The notes beneath the pieces were generated by a model, which ran no database searches, had not been told where the DNA came from, and worked only from the letters and a program-made list of their open reading frames with translations. The position numbers and the translations under genes are program-made. Source: Crossiella sp. CA-258035 (GTDB taxonomy: Bacteria; Actinomycetota; Actinomycetes; Mycobacteriales; Pseudonocardiaceae). Taken from it: 64,000 nt of DNA. The stretch spans positions 1,025,001 through 1,089,000 of the forward strand of contig NZ_CP116413.1 in the NCBI RefSeq assembly GCF_030064675.1. Reading direction: 5' to 3'. This document shows, one piece after another, positions 33,934 to 43,861 of the stretch (position 1 is its first letter; each line of letters starts with the position of its first letter).

Positions 33934-35132
33934 GCACTGCGACGGGGTTGCTGGCGGAGATCGCCGGCGTCGGGGCCGACCGCCAGCGCGGCGGTTACTC
34001 CCGGCATGGGTTCGACCGGGTCGAGCTGGAGCTGCGCGAGTGGTTCACCGCCGAGGCGCTCAAGCGCGGGCTGGCGGTGGAGTCCGACCGCAACGGCAAC
34101 CTCTGGGCCTGGTGGGGCGCGCCCGGCCGGGACGCGGTGATCACCGGCAGCCACCTCGACTCGGTGCCCGGCGGCGGCGCCTTCGACGGCCCGCTCGGCG
34201 TGGTCTCCGCGCTGGCCGCGGTGGAGGTGTTGCAGGCCAAGGGTTTCCGGCCGAACCGGCCGTTCGCGGTGACCGTGTTCGCCGAGGAGGAGGGCGGCCG
34301 GTTCGGCGTGCCCTGCCTGGGTTCCAGGCTGATGGCGGGCACCATCGAGGCGGACGCGGCGCGGCGGCTCACCGACCTGGACGGGGTGACCCTGGCCGAG
34401 GCGGTGGCCGCGGCCGGACTGGACCCGGCCCGGCTCGGTCCCGATGACGAGGCGCTGGCCCGGATCGGCTGCTTCGTGGAGCTGCACGTGGAGCAGGGCA
34501 AGGGGCTGATCGAGGTGGACGCGCCGGTCGGGGTGGCCTCCTCGATCCTGGCGCACGGGCGCTGGCGGTTCCGCTTCACCGGCGAGGGCAACCACGCCGG
34601 GGCCACCCTGATCGGCGACCGCACCGACCCGATGCTGCCTGCCGCGCAGCTGGTCTTGGCGGCCAGGGCCGCGGCGAACGCGGTGGACGGGGCGCGGGCC
34701 ACCGTGGGCAAGCTCATCCCGAATCCCGGTGGCACCAACGTGATCGCCTCCGCGGTGGACGTGTGGCTGGACGCGCGCGCGGCCACCGACGAGGTGACCC
34801 GCAACGTGGTCGCCGAGATCACTGCGGCGGCCAGGGACGCGGCCGAGTCCGAGGGCTGCCAGGTCACCGTGACCGAGGAGTCCTACGGCGACACGGTGAT
34901 CTTCGACCCGGCGCTGCGGGACCAGCTGGCCGCCCAGCTCGGCGGCGTGCCCGCGCTGCCCACCGGAGCGGGCCACGACGCCGGCATCCTGGCGGCCAAG
35001 GTGCCCACCGCGATGCTGTTCGTGCGCAACCCCGCCGGCATCAGCCACGCCCCTGCCGAGCACGCCGAACCGGCCGACTGCGAGGCCGGGGTGGCCGCGC
35101 TGGCCCACGTCGTCGAGCAGCTGACCCGATGA
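33930..35132 (+). CDS. M20 amidohydrolase in the hut operon, candidate N-formylglutamate deformylase
   Basis: A 400-residue zinc amidohydrolase of the allantoate amidohydrolase/N-carbamoyl-amino-acid hydrolase branch. Metal-site motifs are [38 protein letters not shown], and [12 protein letters not shown]; the lid domain has EGNHAGAT and the last ligand GAGHDAG. Neither allantoin nor pyrimidine genes are near, and the gene is coupled by ATGA to both hutU and hutF. Since HutF makes N-formylglutamate and no HutG is present here, this enzyme is the best candidate to remove the formyl group. The same gene order is found, as I recall, in Streptomyces. Confidence 0.85.
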   Translation: MSTATGLLAEIAGVGADRQRGGYSRHGFDRVELELREWFTAEALKRGLAVESDRNGNLWAWWGAPGRDAVITGSHLDSVPGGGAFDGPLGVVSALAAVEVLQAKGFRPNRPFAVTVFAEEEGGRFGVPCLGSRLMAGTIEADAARRLTDLDGVTLAEAVAAAGLDPARLGPDDEALARIGCFVELHVEQGKGLIEVDAPVGVASSILAHGRWRFRFTGEGNHAGATLIGDRTDPMLPAAQLVLAARAAANAVDGARATVGKLIPNPGGTNVIASAVDVWLDARAATDEVTRNVVAEITAAARDAAESEGCQVTVTEESYGDTVIFDPALRDQLAAQLGGVPALPTGAGHDAGILAAKVPTAMLFVRNPAGISHAPAEHAEPADCEAGVAALAHVVEQLTR

Positions 35133-36439
35133 GCACCTACTGGTGCGAACAGGCCTGGCTGCCCGGCGGGGTGACCGGCGGCGTGCTGGTCCGCACGGAC
35201 CGCGGCATGATCACCGGTGTGTCCACAGTGGACAGTCCGCCGCTGGGTGCGCGGCGGCTGCCGGGGGTGGTGCTGCCCGGGTTCGCCAACGCGCACTCGC
35301 ACGCCTTCCACCGGGCGCTGCGCGGCCGCACGCACGGCGACGGCGGCACCTTCTGGACCTGGCGCGAGGGCATGTACACACTGGCCGCCAAGCTCAACCC
35401 GGAGAACTACCTGCGGCTGGCCCGCGCGGTGTACGCGGAGATGGCGCTGTCCGGGGTGACCGCGGTCGGCGAGTTCCACTACGTGCACCACGCCCCCGGC
35501 GGCAAGCCCTACGCCGACCCCAACGCGATGGGCGAGGCGCTGCGCCAGGCCGCCGCCGAGGCGGGCATCCGGCTCACCCTGCTGGACACCTGCTACCTGT
35601 CCGCGGGCTTCGGCGATCCCCTTGCCCGGGAACAACTCCGCTTCGGCGACGGCGACGCCGCGTCCTGGGCTGCCCGCGTCGCGGCCATGCCCGAGGACCC
35701 GAACACCCGCATCGGCGCGGCCATCCACTCGGTCCGCGCGGTGCCCCGCGACCAGTTGGCCGACGTGGTCAGCGGAGCCGAAGGCCGCCCACTGCACGTG
35801 CACCTGTCCGAGCAGCCCGCGGAGAACGAGGCCTGCCAGGCCGCGCACGGCCGGACCCCGGCCGAGCTGCTGCACGAGGCGGGCGCGCTGTCCCCGCGCA
35901 CCACCGCCGTGCACGCCACCCACCTGACCACCGGTGACATCGCGCTGCTCGGCGGCACCGGCACCGGCTCCTGCTTCTGCCCGACCACCGAGGCCGACCT
36001 GGCCGACGGCATCGGCCCGGCCCGCGAGCTGGCTGACGCGGGCAGCCCGATCTCCCTCGGCAGCGACCAGCACGCGGTCAACGACCCGATCCTGGAAGCC
36101 AGGGCGCTGGAACACCACGAACGCCTGCGCACCGGCCAGCGCGGCCGGTTCACCCCCGCCGAGCTGCTTCAAGCGTCCACAGTGGACGGTCACCGCGCGC
36201 TCGGCTGGCCGGACGCGGGAGTCATCGCGGTTGGCAACCGGGCCGACCTGGTGGCGCTGCGGCTGGACTCGGTGCGCACCGCGGGCTGCCGCCCCGACCA
36301 GGTCCTGCTGGCCGCGACCGCGTCCGATGTGGACAGTGTGGTCAGCGGCGGCGAGCTGATCGTGCGCGGCGGCGAACACATCCGGCTCGGCGCGGCAGGA
36401 CCGTTGCTGGCCAAGGCGATCAACGAGGTGTGGGCATGA
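35129..36439 (+). CDS. hutF: Formimidoylglutamate deiminase
   Basis: Converts N-formimidoyl-glutamate to N-formylglutamate and ammonia. A 436-residue amidohydrolase: metal ligands in [17 protein letters not shown], substrate loop FWTWREGMY, then [33 protein letters not shown] and the catalytic Asp in [12 protein letters not shown]. The [13 protein letters not shown] motif is specific for HutF. ATG at 35129 overlaps the M20 stop; its own stop overlaps the hutI ATG, so the operon is tightly coupled. Confidence 0.95.
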   Translation: MSTYWCEQAWLPGGVTGGVLVRTDRGMITGVSTVDSPPLGARRLPGVVLPGFANAHSHAFHRALRGRTHGDGGTFWTWREGMYTLAAKLNPENYLRLARAVYAEMALSGVTAVGEFHYVHHAPGGKPYADPNAMGEALRQAAAEAGIRLTLLDTCYLSAGFGDPLAREQLRFGDGDAASWAARVAAMPEDPNTRIGAAIHSVRAVPRDQLADVVSGAEGRPLHVHLSEQPAENEACQAAHGRTPAELLHEAGALSPRTTAVHATHLTTGDIALLGGTGTGSCFCPTTEADLADGIGPARELADAGSPISLGSDQHAVNDPILEARALEHHERLRTGQRGRFTPAELLQASTVDGHRALGWPDAGVIAVGNRADLVALRLDSVRTAGCRPDQVLLAATASDVDSVVSGGELIVRGGEHIRLGAAGPLLAKAINEVWA

Positions 36440-37593
36440 CCGTCCTGATCACCAACATCGGTGAGCTGACCACCAACGACCCCGAGCTGGGTCAGCTGAC
36501 CAACGCCGCCCTGGTCCTCGACGGCGACCGCGTGGTCTGGACCGGCCCGGCCGGCGACGCCCCCGCCGCCGACAACCTGGTCGACGTCGAGGGCCGCGCC
36601 GCCCTGCCCGGCTGGGTGGACAGCCACACCCACCTGCTCTTCGCCGGCGACCGCACCGCCGAGTTCACCGCCAGGATGGCCGGCCAGCCCTATGCCGCCG
36701 GCGGTATCGCGGTCACCGTCAACGCCACCCGCGAGGCCACCGACGAGCAGCTCACCGAGGGCCTGCGCCGCCACCTGGCCGAGGCCGCCAGTCAGGGCAC
36801 CACCTGCCTGGAAACCAAGACCGGCTACGGCCTGAGCACCGAACACGAGCTCCGCTCCGCCCGCATCGCGGGTCAGCTGGCCGACGAGGTCACCTTCCTG
36901 GGCGCACACCTGGTCCCGCCGGGCTGGGCCGCCGACGACTACGTCCGCCTGGTCTGCGGCGAGATGCTGGACGCGGTCGCCCCGCACGTCCGCTGGGCCG
37001 ACGTCTTCTGCGAGACCGGCGCCTTCAACGAGGACCAGTCCCGCGAGGTCCTGAAAGCCGCCGCTGCCAAGGGCTTGGGCCTGCGCGTGCACGGCAACCA
37101 GCTCGGCCACGGCCCCGGCGTCCGCCTCGCGGTCGAGCTGAACGCCGCCAGCGTCGACCACTGCACCCACCTCACCCCCAGCGACATCGACGCCCTGGCC
37201 GGCTCCAGCACGGTCGCCACCCTGCTCCCCGCCTGCGACCTCTCCACCCGCCAGCCCCTCCCCGAAGCCCGCAAGCTCCTGGACGCCGGCGCCACCATCG
37301 CCCTGGCCTCCAACTGCAACCCCGGCTCCAGCTACACCTCCTCCATGGCCTTCTGCGTGGCCACCGCGGTCCTCCAGATGCGCCTCACCGTCGAGGAAGC
37401 GGTCCGCGCGGCCACCTGGGGCGGGGCACGGGCACTGGGCCGGGACAGCGGCGACGGCGCGGTCGGCGTGCTCCGGCCGGGGGCGCGCGCGGACGTGCAC
37501 GTGCTGGACGCCCCGTCGGTGACGCACCTGGCGTACCGGCCGGGGGTGCCGCTGACTCACTCGGTCTGGCGCTGCGGACTGCGGGTCAGGTAG
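36436..37593 (+). CDS. hutI: Imidazolonepropionase
   Basis: Opens imidazolone propionate to N-formimidoyl-glutamate. A 385-residue amidohydrolase with [21 protein letters not shown] (metal ligands), [51 protein letters not shown] (metal His), and [15 protein letters not shown] at 36436 is chosen for the ATGA overlap with hutF; a GTG 6 nt upstream is less likely. Last gene of the operon; its 3' end overlaps the convergent pentapeptide-type gene by 37 bp. Codon use at the third position is strongly C-biased compared with neighbours. Confidence 0.95.
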   Translation: MTVLITNIGELTTNDPELGQLTNAALVLDGDRVVWTGPAGDAPAADNLVDVEGRAALPGWVDSHTHLLFAGDRTAEFTARMAGQPYAAGGIAVTVNATREATDEQLTEGLRRHLAEAASQGTTCLETKTGYGLSTEHELRSARIAGQLADEVTFLGAHLVPPGWAADDYVRLVCGEMLDAVAPHVRWADVFCETGAFNEDQSREVLKAAAAKGLGLRVHGNQLGHGPGVRLAVELNAASVDHCTHLTPSDIDALAGSSTVATLLPACDLSTRQPLPEARKLLDAGATIALASNCNPGSSYTSSMAFCVATAVLQMRLTVEEAVRAATWGGARALGRDSGDGAVGVLRPGARADVHVLDAPSVTHLAYRPGVPLTHSVWRCGLRVR

Positions 37594-38639
37594 CCCCAAC
37601 TGCCGGGCAGGCCGTCGATCCGGCCCTCGGCTTCGCGGGGTGGTGGCTGCACGACCCAGCCTTCGGGCCAGTGGTCGTCCGTGCCGACCCGTGCGCGGGC
37701 CTGGCTGAGGTTGACCAGGGCCGAGTCCGGGCCGGTGAAGTCCGCGGGGATGGCGAAGGCCGCGCCGGAAAAGGACGGCGTCCCGTTAAACCGGGTCGAG
37801 CCGAAACTGGCGTCGCGCAGGAAGCGGGCCTCGACGAAGAGGGTGAACTGCAAGGCCGCCTGGTCGAACCGGGCCGGGCCGGCGAAGGTGACGCCGCTGA
37901 AGTCGGCGACCTGACCGACCTTGACGCGGATGAAGTCCGCGCTGCCGTTGAACGTCGCACCGCGCAGCCGCAGGCTCCTGACCTCGCACCGGTTGAGGTC
38001 GAAGTCCAGCAGGACGGCTTCGGAGAGGTCCAGGTCGATGTCAGGCCAGAACCGGGCCCGGTCATCCGGCGATGCCTCGTCCGGCAGCGCGAGGTGGGAC
38101 CGCAGGATCCGCTGCGCGGTGAGCCGGACCTGCCGCTCCTGCTCACCGCGATCATGCGGCATCCGGAGATAGGCGCAGACCACGTCCACGATCGTCTGCC
38201 GGTGGTCCGGATTCACCTGCCCCAGCCGCTCCAGCGCGTACAGCCCCGCCAGCCGCACCGGCGCTTTGTCCGACCCCAGCTGATCCGCCGCCTTGGTGTA
38301 CAGCTCCGTGATCCGCTTCTCCGCCGCGTCGTGCCGGGCGTCCGCGGCGGCCTGCTCCTTCTGCGCCAGGTCGGCGTCCTGCAACCCCAGCCCGGCCTCG
38401 GTCGCCCGCTGCCGCCGCACCGCCAGCAGCAGCGCCAGCGCCGCGCCCACCCCCGCCGAGGTGGTCAAGCCGGTGCGGATCGCCTCGATCTGCGCCTTGG
38501 TCGCCTCCGGCTCCGGCAGCGCTCGCGCCGCCTGCCACAACCAGATGCCGATGCCCAGCCCGGCCAGCACCACCACGGCCGCGGACACCGCGACCCACCA
38601 CCAGCGCAACGGGGTCAACGGCACCCGGGGAGCGGTCAT
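37557..38639 (-). CDS. Membrane-anchored pentapeptide-repeat-type protein
   Basis: A 360-residue protein. Two hydrophobic segments near the N-terminus ([22 protein letters not shown] and [14 protein letters not shown]), a helical linker, then the conserved actinobacterial block [32 protein letters not shown] and [14 protein letters not shown]. The C-terminal third has degenerate pentapeptide-like strands ([39 protein letters not shown]). Such proteins are common in streptomycetes and relatives and have no defined role. ATG at 38639 is chosen because upstream codons are charged and unconserved. Confidence 0.8.
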   Translation of the reverse strand: MTAPRVPLTPLRWWWVAVSAAVVVLAGLGIGIWLWQAARALPEPEATKAQIEAIRTGLTTSAGVGAALALLLAVRRQRATEAGLGLQDADLAQKEQAAADARHDAAEKRITELYTKAADQLGSDKAPVRLAGLYALERLGQVNPDHRQTIVDVVCAYLRMPHDRGEQERQVRLTAQRILRSHLALPDEASPDDRARFWPDIDLDLSEAVLLDFDLNRCEVRSLRLRGATFNGSADFIRVKVGQVADFSGVTFAGPARFDQAALQFTLFVEARFLRDASFGSTRFNGTPSFSGAAFAIPADFTGPDSALVNLSQARARVGTDDHWPEGWVVQPPPREAEGRIDGLPGSWGYLTRSPQRQTE

Positions 38640-38722
38640 GCTCTGATGATCTCGCTTTCGGTTGGTTTTCCCCCTGTTTCGGTTCACTTCTCGTGTTCGA
38701 TCCACCAACACGAGGAGATCCC

Positions 38723-39037
38723 ATGAGGTCGCTGAAGTCCATGCTCCTGGTCGGCGCGCTCGCCATCGGTCTGCCGCTGGGCACCGCGTCGGTCGCCATG
38801 GCCGACGAAGCCGCGAAGCCAGCCAAGCCGGGTGTGGTCAAGTTCGCCGGGATCGCCGTGGCGGAGACCGCGGACAAGGCCGTGCGGCTGGCGCAGGACG
38901 GGGTCGACAAGGCGATCGCGGCGCACGAGAAGCGGACCGGGACCAGCTGCAAGAAGCTGAAGGGTCTGGTCACGGTGGAGAAGCGGTCGGAGACCAGCTT
39001 CGTGGGCACCGCGCGGACCAGCGCCGTCTGCCGCTAG
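38723..39037 (+). CDS. Small secreted protein, unknown
   Basis: A 104-residue protein with a Sec signal peptide (MRSLKSMLLVGALAIGLPLG, cleavage likely after ASVAMA). The mature ~75 residues are Lys/Ala-rich with two cysteines (TSCKKLKG and the C-terminal SAVCR) that could form one disulfide. No family is recognised. ATG at 38723 has GAGGAGA 5 nt upstream. It sits convergent with the neighbouring two-component system, sharing a CTAG stop overlap, so it could be an output or a sensed component, but this is only positional. Confidence 0.75.
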   Translation: MRSLKSMLLVGALAIGLPLGTASVAMADEAAKPAKPGVVKFAGIAVAETADKAVRLAQDGVDKAIAAHEKRTGTSCKKLKGLVTVEKRSETSFVGTARTSAVCR

Positions 39038-40230
39038 GCCCGCTCGGCCGCCGGGACGCGGTGCGGGGCCGCCAGGTCCGGTAGCCACAGCACGAAGGTG
39101 CTGCCGTGACCGGGGGAGCTGTGCACGGTGGCGTGGCCGTCGTGGCTCTCCACGATCTGCCGCACGATCGCCAGGCCCAGGCCGCTGTGACCGTTGTGCG
39201 CGGCATGGTCCCCGGCTTGCCAGAACCGGTCGAACACCCTGGCCTGGGCTTCGGGACCCAGGCCGGGGCCCTGGTCGCGGACGGCGAGCCAGCACCAGCC
39301 GTCGCCGCGGCCGGTGGCCAGCTCGACCGTGCTGCCCTTGGGCGCGAAGCGCAGCGCGTTGCCCAACAGGTTGGCGGTGGCGCGTTTGAGGGCGTCGCGG
39401 TCGCCGGTCACCCGCAGGTCAGGGGCCAGCCGGCGGGTGAGGGTGATACCGGCCTCGGTGGCGAGCTGGTCGTGTTCGGCGGCGGACTCCTCGGCCAGCT
39501 CGCCCAGGTCGGCCTCGGTCTCGGCGAAGGCGGGGGCGTCCCGGCGGCCGGTGGCCAGCAGGTCCTCGACCAGGCCGCTCATCCGCAGCACCGCGCGGCG
39601 CACCACCTCACCCGCCTGCTCCCGTTCCGCCGCCGTGGCGTCCGGGCGGGTGAGCACCGCGTCCACGTTCGCCTGGATGATCGCCAGCGGGTTGCGCAGC
39701 TCGTGCGAGGCGTCGCCGAGCAGGCGGCGCTGGTCGGCGAAGGCGGTGTCCAGCCTGGCCAGCATGTCGTCGATGGTGTCGGCCAGGCCGCGCAGCTCGT
39801 CGGAGGGGCCGTCCAGGGCGATCCGGCGGGACAGGTCGGTGGCGCTGATTTCCCTGGCGCGCTGGGTGATCCGGCGGATCGGGCGCAGCGCGCGACCGGC
39901 CTGCCACCAGCCGATGGCCAGGCTCAACAGGAACAGCGCGGAGAGCGCGAGCGCGGAGTACCGGCCGAGCAGGGTGACCGCCTGGTACTGCACGTCGCGC
40001 TCGAAGTCCTTGAGCGCGTTCTGCTTCTCCGTCGTCCAGTACTGCACGCCGTCCGGGCCGATGAGCACCTTGACCAGCGGGCTCTGCGTCGACGGCTCGG
40101 CGGTCTCCAGGGTGTACAGCACGCCGAGGTAGATCGCGGTGATCACCAGCGCACCCAGCACGAACACCCAGGCCGAGTAGGACACGGTGAGCCGGAACCG
40201 GATCGTGGTCATCCAGCGGCGGGCGCTCAC
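39034..40230 (-). CDS. OmpR-type sensor histidine kinase
   Basis: A 398-residue membrane kinase. Two membrane helices (SYSAWVFVLGALVITAIYLGV and SALALSALFLLSLAIGWWQ) flank a ~65-residue extracytoplasmic sensor region; then HAMP (RALRPIRRITQRAREISATD), HisKA with DASHELRNPLAII, and HATPase with NLLGNALRFAPKG, DQGPGLG and GHSGLGLAIVRQI. GTG at 40230 overlaps the response regulator stop, so kinase and regulator are coupled. The signal is unknown. Confidence 0.93.
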   Translation of the reverse strand: MSARRWMTTIRFRLTVSYSAWVFVLGALVITAIYLGVLYTLETAEPSTQSPLVKVLIGPDGVQYWTTEKQNALKDFERDVQYQAVTLLGRYSALALSALFLLSLAIGWWQAGRALRPIRRITQRAREISATDLSRRIALDGPSDELRGLADTIDDMLARLDTAFADQRRLLGDASHELRNPLAIIQANVDAVLTRPDATAAEREQAGEVVRRAVLRMSGLVEDLLATGRRDAPAFAETEADLGELAEESAAEHDQLATEAGITLTRRLAPDLRVTGDRDALKRATANLLGNALRFAPKGSTVELATGRGDGWCWLAVRDQGPGLGPEAQARVFDRFWQAGDHAAHNGHSGLGLAIVRQIVESHDGHATVHSSPGHGSTFVLWLPDLAAPHRVPAAERA

Positions 40231-40895
40231 CGCTCCACCAGCCGGTAACCGCGGCCGATCACGGTCTCGATCGGCGGCCGGCCCTGCGCGCTGGAAACCT
40301 TGCGCCGCAACGTGCCCACCGTGACCCGCACGGTCTCGGTGAACGGGTTGGCGAACTCGTCCCACACGTGTTCGAGCAGTTCCTCGGCCGGAACCAGCTT
40401 GCCCGGCTTGGACATCAGGTACCGCAGCACGCCGAACTCCTTGCGGGTCAACGAGATCGGCACCCCGTCCCGGCGCACCTCGCCGCTGGCCGGGTCCAGC
40501 TCCAGCCCGCCCGCGCGCAGCACCGGCTCCCCGCAGTCGCCGTCCCGCCGCAGCAGCGCCCTGATCCTGGCCAGCAGCTCGGCCAGCGCGAACGGCTTCA
40601 CCAGGTAGTCGTCCGCGCCGTGGTCCAGCCCGCGCACCCGGTCGGCCAGGCTGGCCCGCGCGGTGAGCATCAGGATGCGCACCCCGCTGGCCGCGCGGAT
40701 CCGGCGGCACAGCCCGAGGCCGTCGCCGTCGGGCAGGTTCAGGTCCAGCACCACCAGGTCGTAGGCGTGCACGCCGAACTTGGTCAGCGCCTCGCCGCCG
40801 GTAGCCGCGGTGTCCACCGCGTACCCGGCGTGGCTGAGCCCGGTGCGCAGCGCGCTGGCCAGGTCGGCCTCGTCCTCCACGATGAGCAGTCGCAC
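40227..40895 (-). CDS. OmpR/PhoB family response regulator
   Basis: A 222-residue regulator. Receiver domain with the acidic pair in LIVEDEADLA, phospho-acceptor Asp51 in LVVLDLNLPDGDG, Thr in ILMLTARAS, Lys in DYLVKPFAL. C-terminal winged helix (ISLTRKEFGVLRYLMSKPGK, VTVGTLRRKVSSAQGRPPIETVIGRGYRLV). Start GTG at 40895. First gene of the two-component operon. Confidence 0.95.
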   Translation of the reverse strand: MRLLIVEDEADLASALRTGLSHAGYAVDTAATGGEALTKFGVHAYDLVVLDLNLPDGDGLGLCRRIRAASGVRILMLTARASLADRVRGLDHGADDYLVKPFALAELLARIRALLRRDGDCGEPVLRAGGLELDPASGEVRRDGVPISLTRKEFGVLRYLMSKPGKLVPAEELLEHVWDEFANPFTETVRVTVGTLRRKVSSAQGRPPIETVIGRGYRLVER

Positions 40896-40962
40896 CCCGC
40901 CGACGGTATCCGGACCGGCGGAGCGGTCCGGACCACGCTTTCGGCGGATTTTCGCCCCGCGC

Positions 40963-41514
40963 TCAGTCCCCGGCGAGCAGGTAGGCGCCGCGGGCGATGC
41001 CGGCCAGCACCGCGGTGGTGGTGGCGTCGGCGTCCAGCGGCCCGGAGTCCACCACGTGCCGTTCCAGCTCGCCCAGCTCGCTGAACTGCCGGTACAGCTC
41101 CCGGATCGGGGCCACCGCGGTCAGCGCCTCCGGGCCCCGGTCCACCGCGCGCCCGATGGTGATCGCCTCGTTCGGCCGCAGCACCACGTAGTGCGTCTTG
41201 AACCCGGCGCCGGCCTTGCGGAAGACGTCCAGGAACCACGGCCCGATCACGCCGTCGACCACCACGTCGTAGCCGCCGACGGCGTAGCCGAAGGCCGCGC
41301 CGGCCAGCACGTCGATCACGATCTCGTTCTGCCGCTGGGCCTCCGGCAGGTACGGCGCGATCGCGCCACGCCGGATGAACTTGTAGAAGTCGTCGGTGTG
41401 CAGGTGCACGCTGGGCGACAGCTCATCGGCCAGCAACCGCGACACCGTGCTCTTGCCTGCCCCCGGCGGTCCGGTGAGCACGATGACCTGTCCTGGTGAC
41501 ACGGGCTCGCTCAT
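40963..41514 (-). CDS. AAA/P-loop kinase-like protein
   Basis: A 183-residue P-loop protein of the AAA_33/zeta-toxin-like kinase group. Walker A is LTGPPGAGKSTVSRLL; a hydrophobic-strand Asp pair LHTDDFYKFI (Walker B-like), and Arg-containing lid region IGRAVDRGPEAL follow. The small size and lack of a partner antitoxin gene argue for a metabolic kinase rather than a toxin. The substrate is unknown. ATG at 41514 gives the standard short lead to the P-loop. Confidence 0.82.
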   Translation of the reverse strand: MSEPVSPGQVIVLTGPPGAGKSTVSRLLADELSPSVHLHTDDFYKFIRRGAIAPYLPEAQRQNEIVIDVLAGAAFGYAVGGYDVVVDGVIGPWFLDVFRKAGAGFKTHYVVLRPNEAITIGRAVDRGPEALTAVAPIRELYRQFSELGELERHVVDSGPLDADATTTAVLAGIARGAYLLAGD

Positions 41515-41583
41515 GCCGTCGATGATGGCCCAGCCACTGGAATTGCGCTGCTGTGAACAGCGGCACGGCGTAGGTTCGGCCGC

Positions 41584-42552
41584 ATGGAGTATGTGAAGCT
41601 GGGCGCCACCGGACTGGACGTCTCCCGGATCTGCCTGGGCTGCATGAGCTACGGCGTGCCGGAGCGCGGCCCGCACCCGTGGTCGCTGACCGAGGAGCAG
41701 AGCAGGCCCTTCCTCAAGCGCGCGGTCGAACTGGGCATCAACTTCTTCGACACCGCCAACTACTACAGCGACGGCACCAGCGAGGAGATCACCGGCAAGC
41801 TGCTGGGCGAGTACGCCCGCCGGGACGAGATCGTGCTGGCCACCAAGGTCTTCCTGCCGATGGGGGAGGGCCCGAACCGGCGCGGCCTGTCCCGCAAGGC
41901 GATCTTCGCCGAGGTGGACAACAGCCTGCGCAGGCTGGGCACCGACTACATCGACCTCTACCAGATCCACCGGTTCGACCGGCACACCCCGATCGAGGAG
42001 ACCCTGGAAGCCCTGCACGACGTGGTCAAGTCGGGCAAGGTGCGCTACCTCGGCGCCTCCTCCATGCACGCCTACCAGTTCGCCAAGATGCTCTACACCG
42101 CCGACCTCAACGGCTGGACCAGGTTCGTCTCCATGCAGAACCACTACAACCTGATCTACCGCGAGGAGGAGCGGGAGATGCTGCCGCTGTGCGCGGAGGA
42201 GGGCATCGGCGTGATCCCGTGGAGCCCGCTGGCCCGCGGCCGCCTCACCCGGGACTGGGACGCGGCCACCGCGCGCGCCGAGACCGACGACTTCGGCAAG
42301 ACGCTCTACCAGGACAGCGACCGGATCGTGGTGGACGCGGTGGCGGCGGTGGCCGCCGAGCGCGGGGTGCCCAGGGCGCAGGTCGGACTGGCCTGGCTGC
42401 TGCACAACCCGGCGGTGACCGCGCCCATCGTCGGCGCCACCAAGATGCACCACCTGGAGGACGCGGTCGCCGCGGTCGGCCTCGAGCTCTCCGCGGAGGA
42501 GGTCGCCCGGCTGGAGGCGCCCTACACGCCGCACGCCGTGATCGGCTTCTGA
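41584..42552 (+). CDS. Aldo/keto reductase
   Basis: A 322-residue NADPH-dependent (beta/alpha)8 reductase. The catalytic tetrad is visible: Asp in FFDTANYYSDG (Asp and Tyr), Lys in VLATKVFLPMG, His in YQIHRFDRHTP. NADP-binding end: APIVGATKMHHLEDAV. The closest type is the Tas/YajO-like group (GLSRKAIFAEVDNSLRRLGTDYIDLYQ). Substrate unknown. It is divergent from the P-loop kinase gene and convergent with the FAD oxidoreductase gene (31-bp overlap). Confidence 0.93.
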   Translation: MEYVKLGATGLDVSRICLGCMSYGVPERGPHPWSLTEEQSRPFLKRAVELGINFFDTANYYSDGTSEEITGKLLGEYARRDEIVLATKVFLPMGEGPNRRGLSRKAIFAEVDNSLRRLGTDYIDLYQIHRFDRHTPIEETLEALHDVVKSGKVRYLGASSMHAYQFAKMLYTADLNGWTRFVSMQNHYNLIYREEEREMLPLCAEEGIGVIPWSPLARGRLTRDWDAATARAETDDFGKTLYQDSDRIVVDAVAAVAAERGVPRAQVGLAWLLHNPAVTAPIVGATKMHHLEDAVAAVGLELSAEEVARLEAPYTPHAVIGF

Positions 42553-43799
42553 GCCTCCGGTAGCACCCCGAACCGGCCCGCCGGGTCCAGCCGCGCCTTC
42601 AGCTCGTGCACCCAGCGCGGGTGGCGGGCCTCGGCCGGGTCGGTGAGGAAGTTGCGGAACCGCCCGCCGCTGGTCCACGGGGCCAGCGCGGCGAACAGCG
42701 CCTCGTGCGCGGCGGGCGTGTCCGCGTCCGGGGCCAGCGTGGTGATGGTGGCCAGGTACGCCGCGTCCCGGTCACCCACCGCGTTGGCCGCCGGACTGGC
42801 CAGCGCGCCGCCGAGGTGGCGCAGCTCCACGATGTGCGGGCCGGGCGGGGTGTGCGCGAGCAGCCGGCGGGTGGTCAGCGCGTCGGCGGTGCGCAGCATC
42901 CGGTTGCTGGAGCGGAACGGGGCGGGCGTGGTCGGGTCGTTGTAGATCGAGCCGACCTCGGTCAGCGGGAGCGGGCCGAGGGTGTCCAGCAGCGGGCCGA
43001 GCGCGCGCAGCGGGGCGAGGAGGTCGTCGGCGGCCGGTCCGGCCTGGGTGATCCGCAGGTGCGCCACCCGCCGCCCGCGCAGCGGCTCGGGCACGCCGGG
43101 GAAGTCCGGGAACGGGATCACCGCGATCGAGGAGGTCAGCGTGTCCGGCACGGTCTTGGTCCACTCGGTCCAGACCCGCAGCGCGTCCGGGATCAGCCCG
43201 GTGTCGAAGAACAGCCCGCCGGCCCACAGCTCCGGCAGCGGGAGCAGCTCGAAGGTCATCGCGGTCACGATGCCCAGCGCCGCGCCACCGCCGAGCAGGC
43301 CCTGGAACAGCTCCGAACCGGGCCCGACCTCCTGGAGCGCGCCGTCGGCGGTGACCACCTCCAGCGAGCGCACCCGGTCGGCGGCCCAGCCGAACGGACG
43401 GCCGAACAGGCTCAGCCCGCCGCCCAGGGTGTAGCCGATGACGCCCACGTGCGGCGCGCTGCCCAGCAGCGGCATCAACCCGTGCGGGGCGGCGGCTTCC
43501 AGGACTTCAGCCCAGCGCACGCCCGCGCTCACCCGCGCGGTGCGCTCGACCGGGTCCACGGTCAGCTCCCGCATCCGGTGCGTGGTGATCAGCACGCCCG
43601 GCTCCCCGGCAGGCGGCAGGCCGTGGCCGGTGGACTGCACCGCCACCGGCAGGTCCCGCTCGGCGGCCAAGGCCACTGCGGCCCGCACGTCGGCGGCGGA
43701 GGCCGCGCCGGCCACCAGGGCCGGGCGGTAGTCGGAGTGGGTCTGGAAGCCCGCGCGTTCGGTGTCGTAGTCGGCGGAACTGGGCTCGAAGGTCAACAT
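42522..43799 (-). CDS. FAD-binding oxidoreductase (BBE/PCMH type)
   Basis: A ~425-residue flavoprotein with a PCMH FAD domain: LPVAVQSTGHGLPPAG (His likely carries the covalent flavin), ARVSAGVRWAEVLEAAAPHGL, APHVGVIGYTLGGGLS, and FGWAADRVRSLEVVTADGAL. The C-terminal RHPRWVHELKARLDPAGRFG is like the berberine-bridge end, but the usual NYxN motif is replaced. The second flavin-linking Cys of bicovalent enzymes is not present at the expected GYTLGGG site. Substrate unknown. ATG at 43799 is used; GTG at 43808 is possible. Divergent from a WYL regulator, its likely controller. Confidence 0.88.
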   Translation of the reverse strand: MLTFEPSSADYDTERAGFQTHSDYRPALVAGAASAADVRAAVALAAERDLPVAVQSTGHGLPPAGEPGVLITTHRMRELTVDPVERTARVSAGVRWAEVLEAAAPHGLMPLLGSAPHVGVIGYTLGGGLSLFGRPFGWAADRVRSLEVVTADGALQEVGPGSELFQGLLGGGAALGIVTAMTFELLPLPELWAGGLFFDTGLIPDALRVWTEWTKTVPDTLTSSIAVIPFPDFPGVPEPLRGRRVAHLRITQAGPAADDLLAPLRALGPLLDTLGPLPLTEVGSIYNDPTTPAPFRSSNRMLRTADALTTRRLLAHTPPGPHIVELRHLGGALASPAANAVGDRDAAYLATITTLAPDADTPAAHEALFAALAPWTSGGRFRNFLTDPAEARHPRWVHELKARLDPAGRFGVLPEAQKPITACGV

Positions 43800-43861
43800 G
43801 CGGTCCACGTTAGGAGCCGTTCCGGACAGCTCCTGTCCGCAAGCGTGGCAATCTTGGCGGC

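Noticed and set aside
40963-41514. Zeta-type toxin
   Set aside because: The P-loop and Asp pair are shared with many metabolic kinases, and there is no adjacent antitoxin gene.
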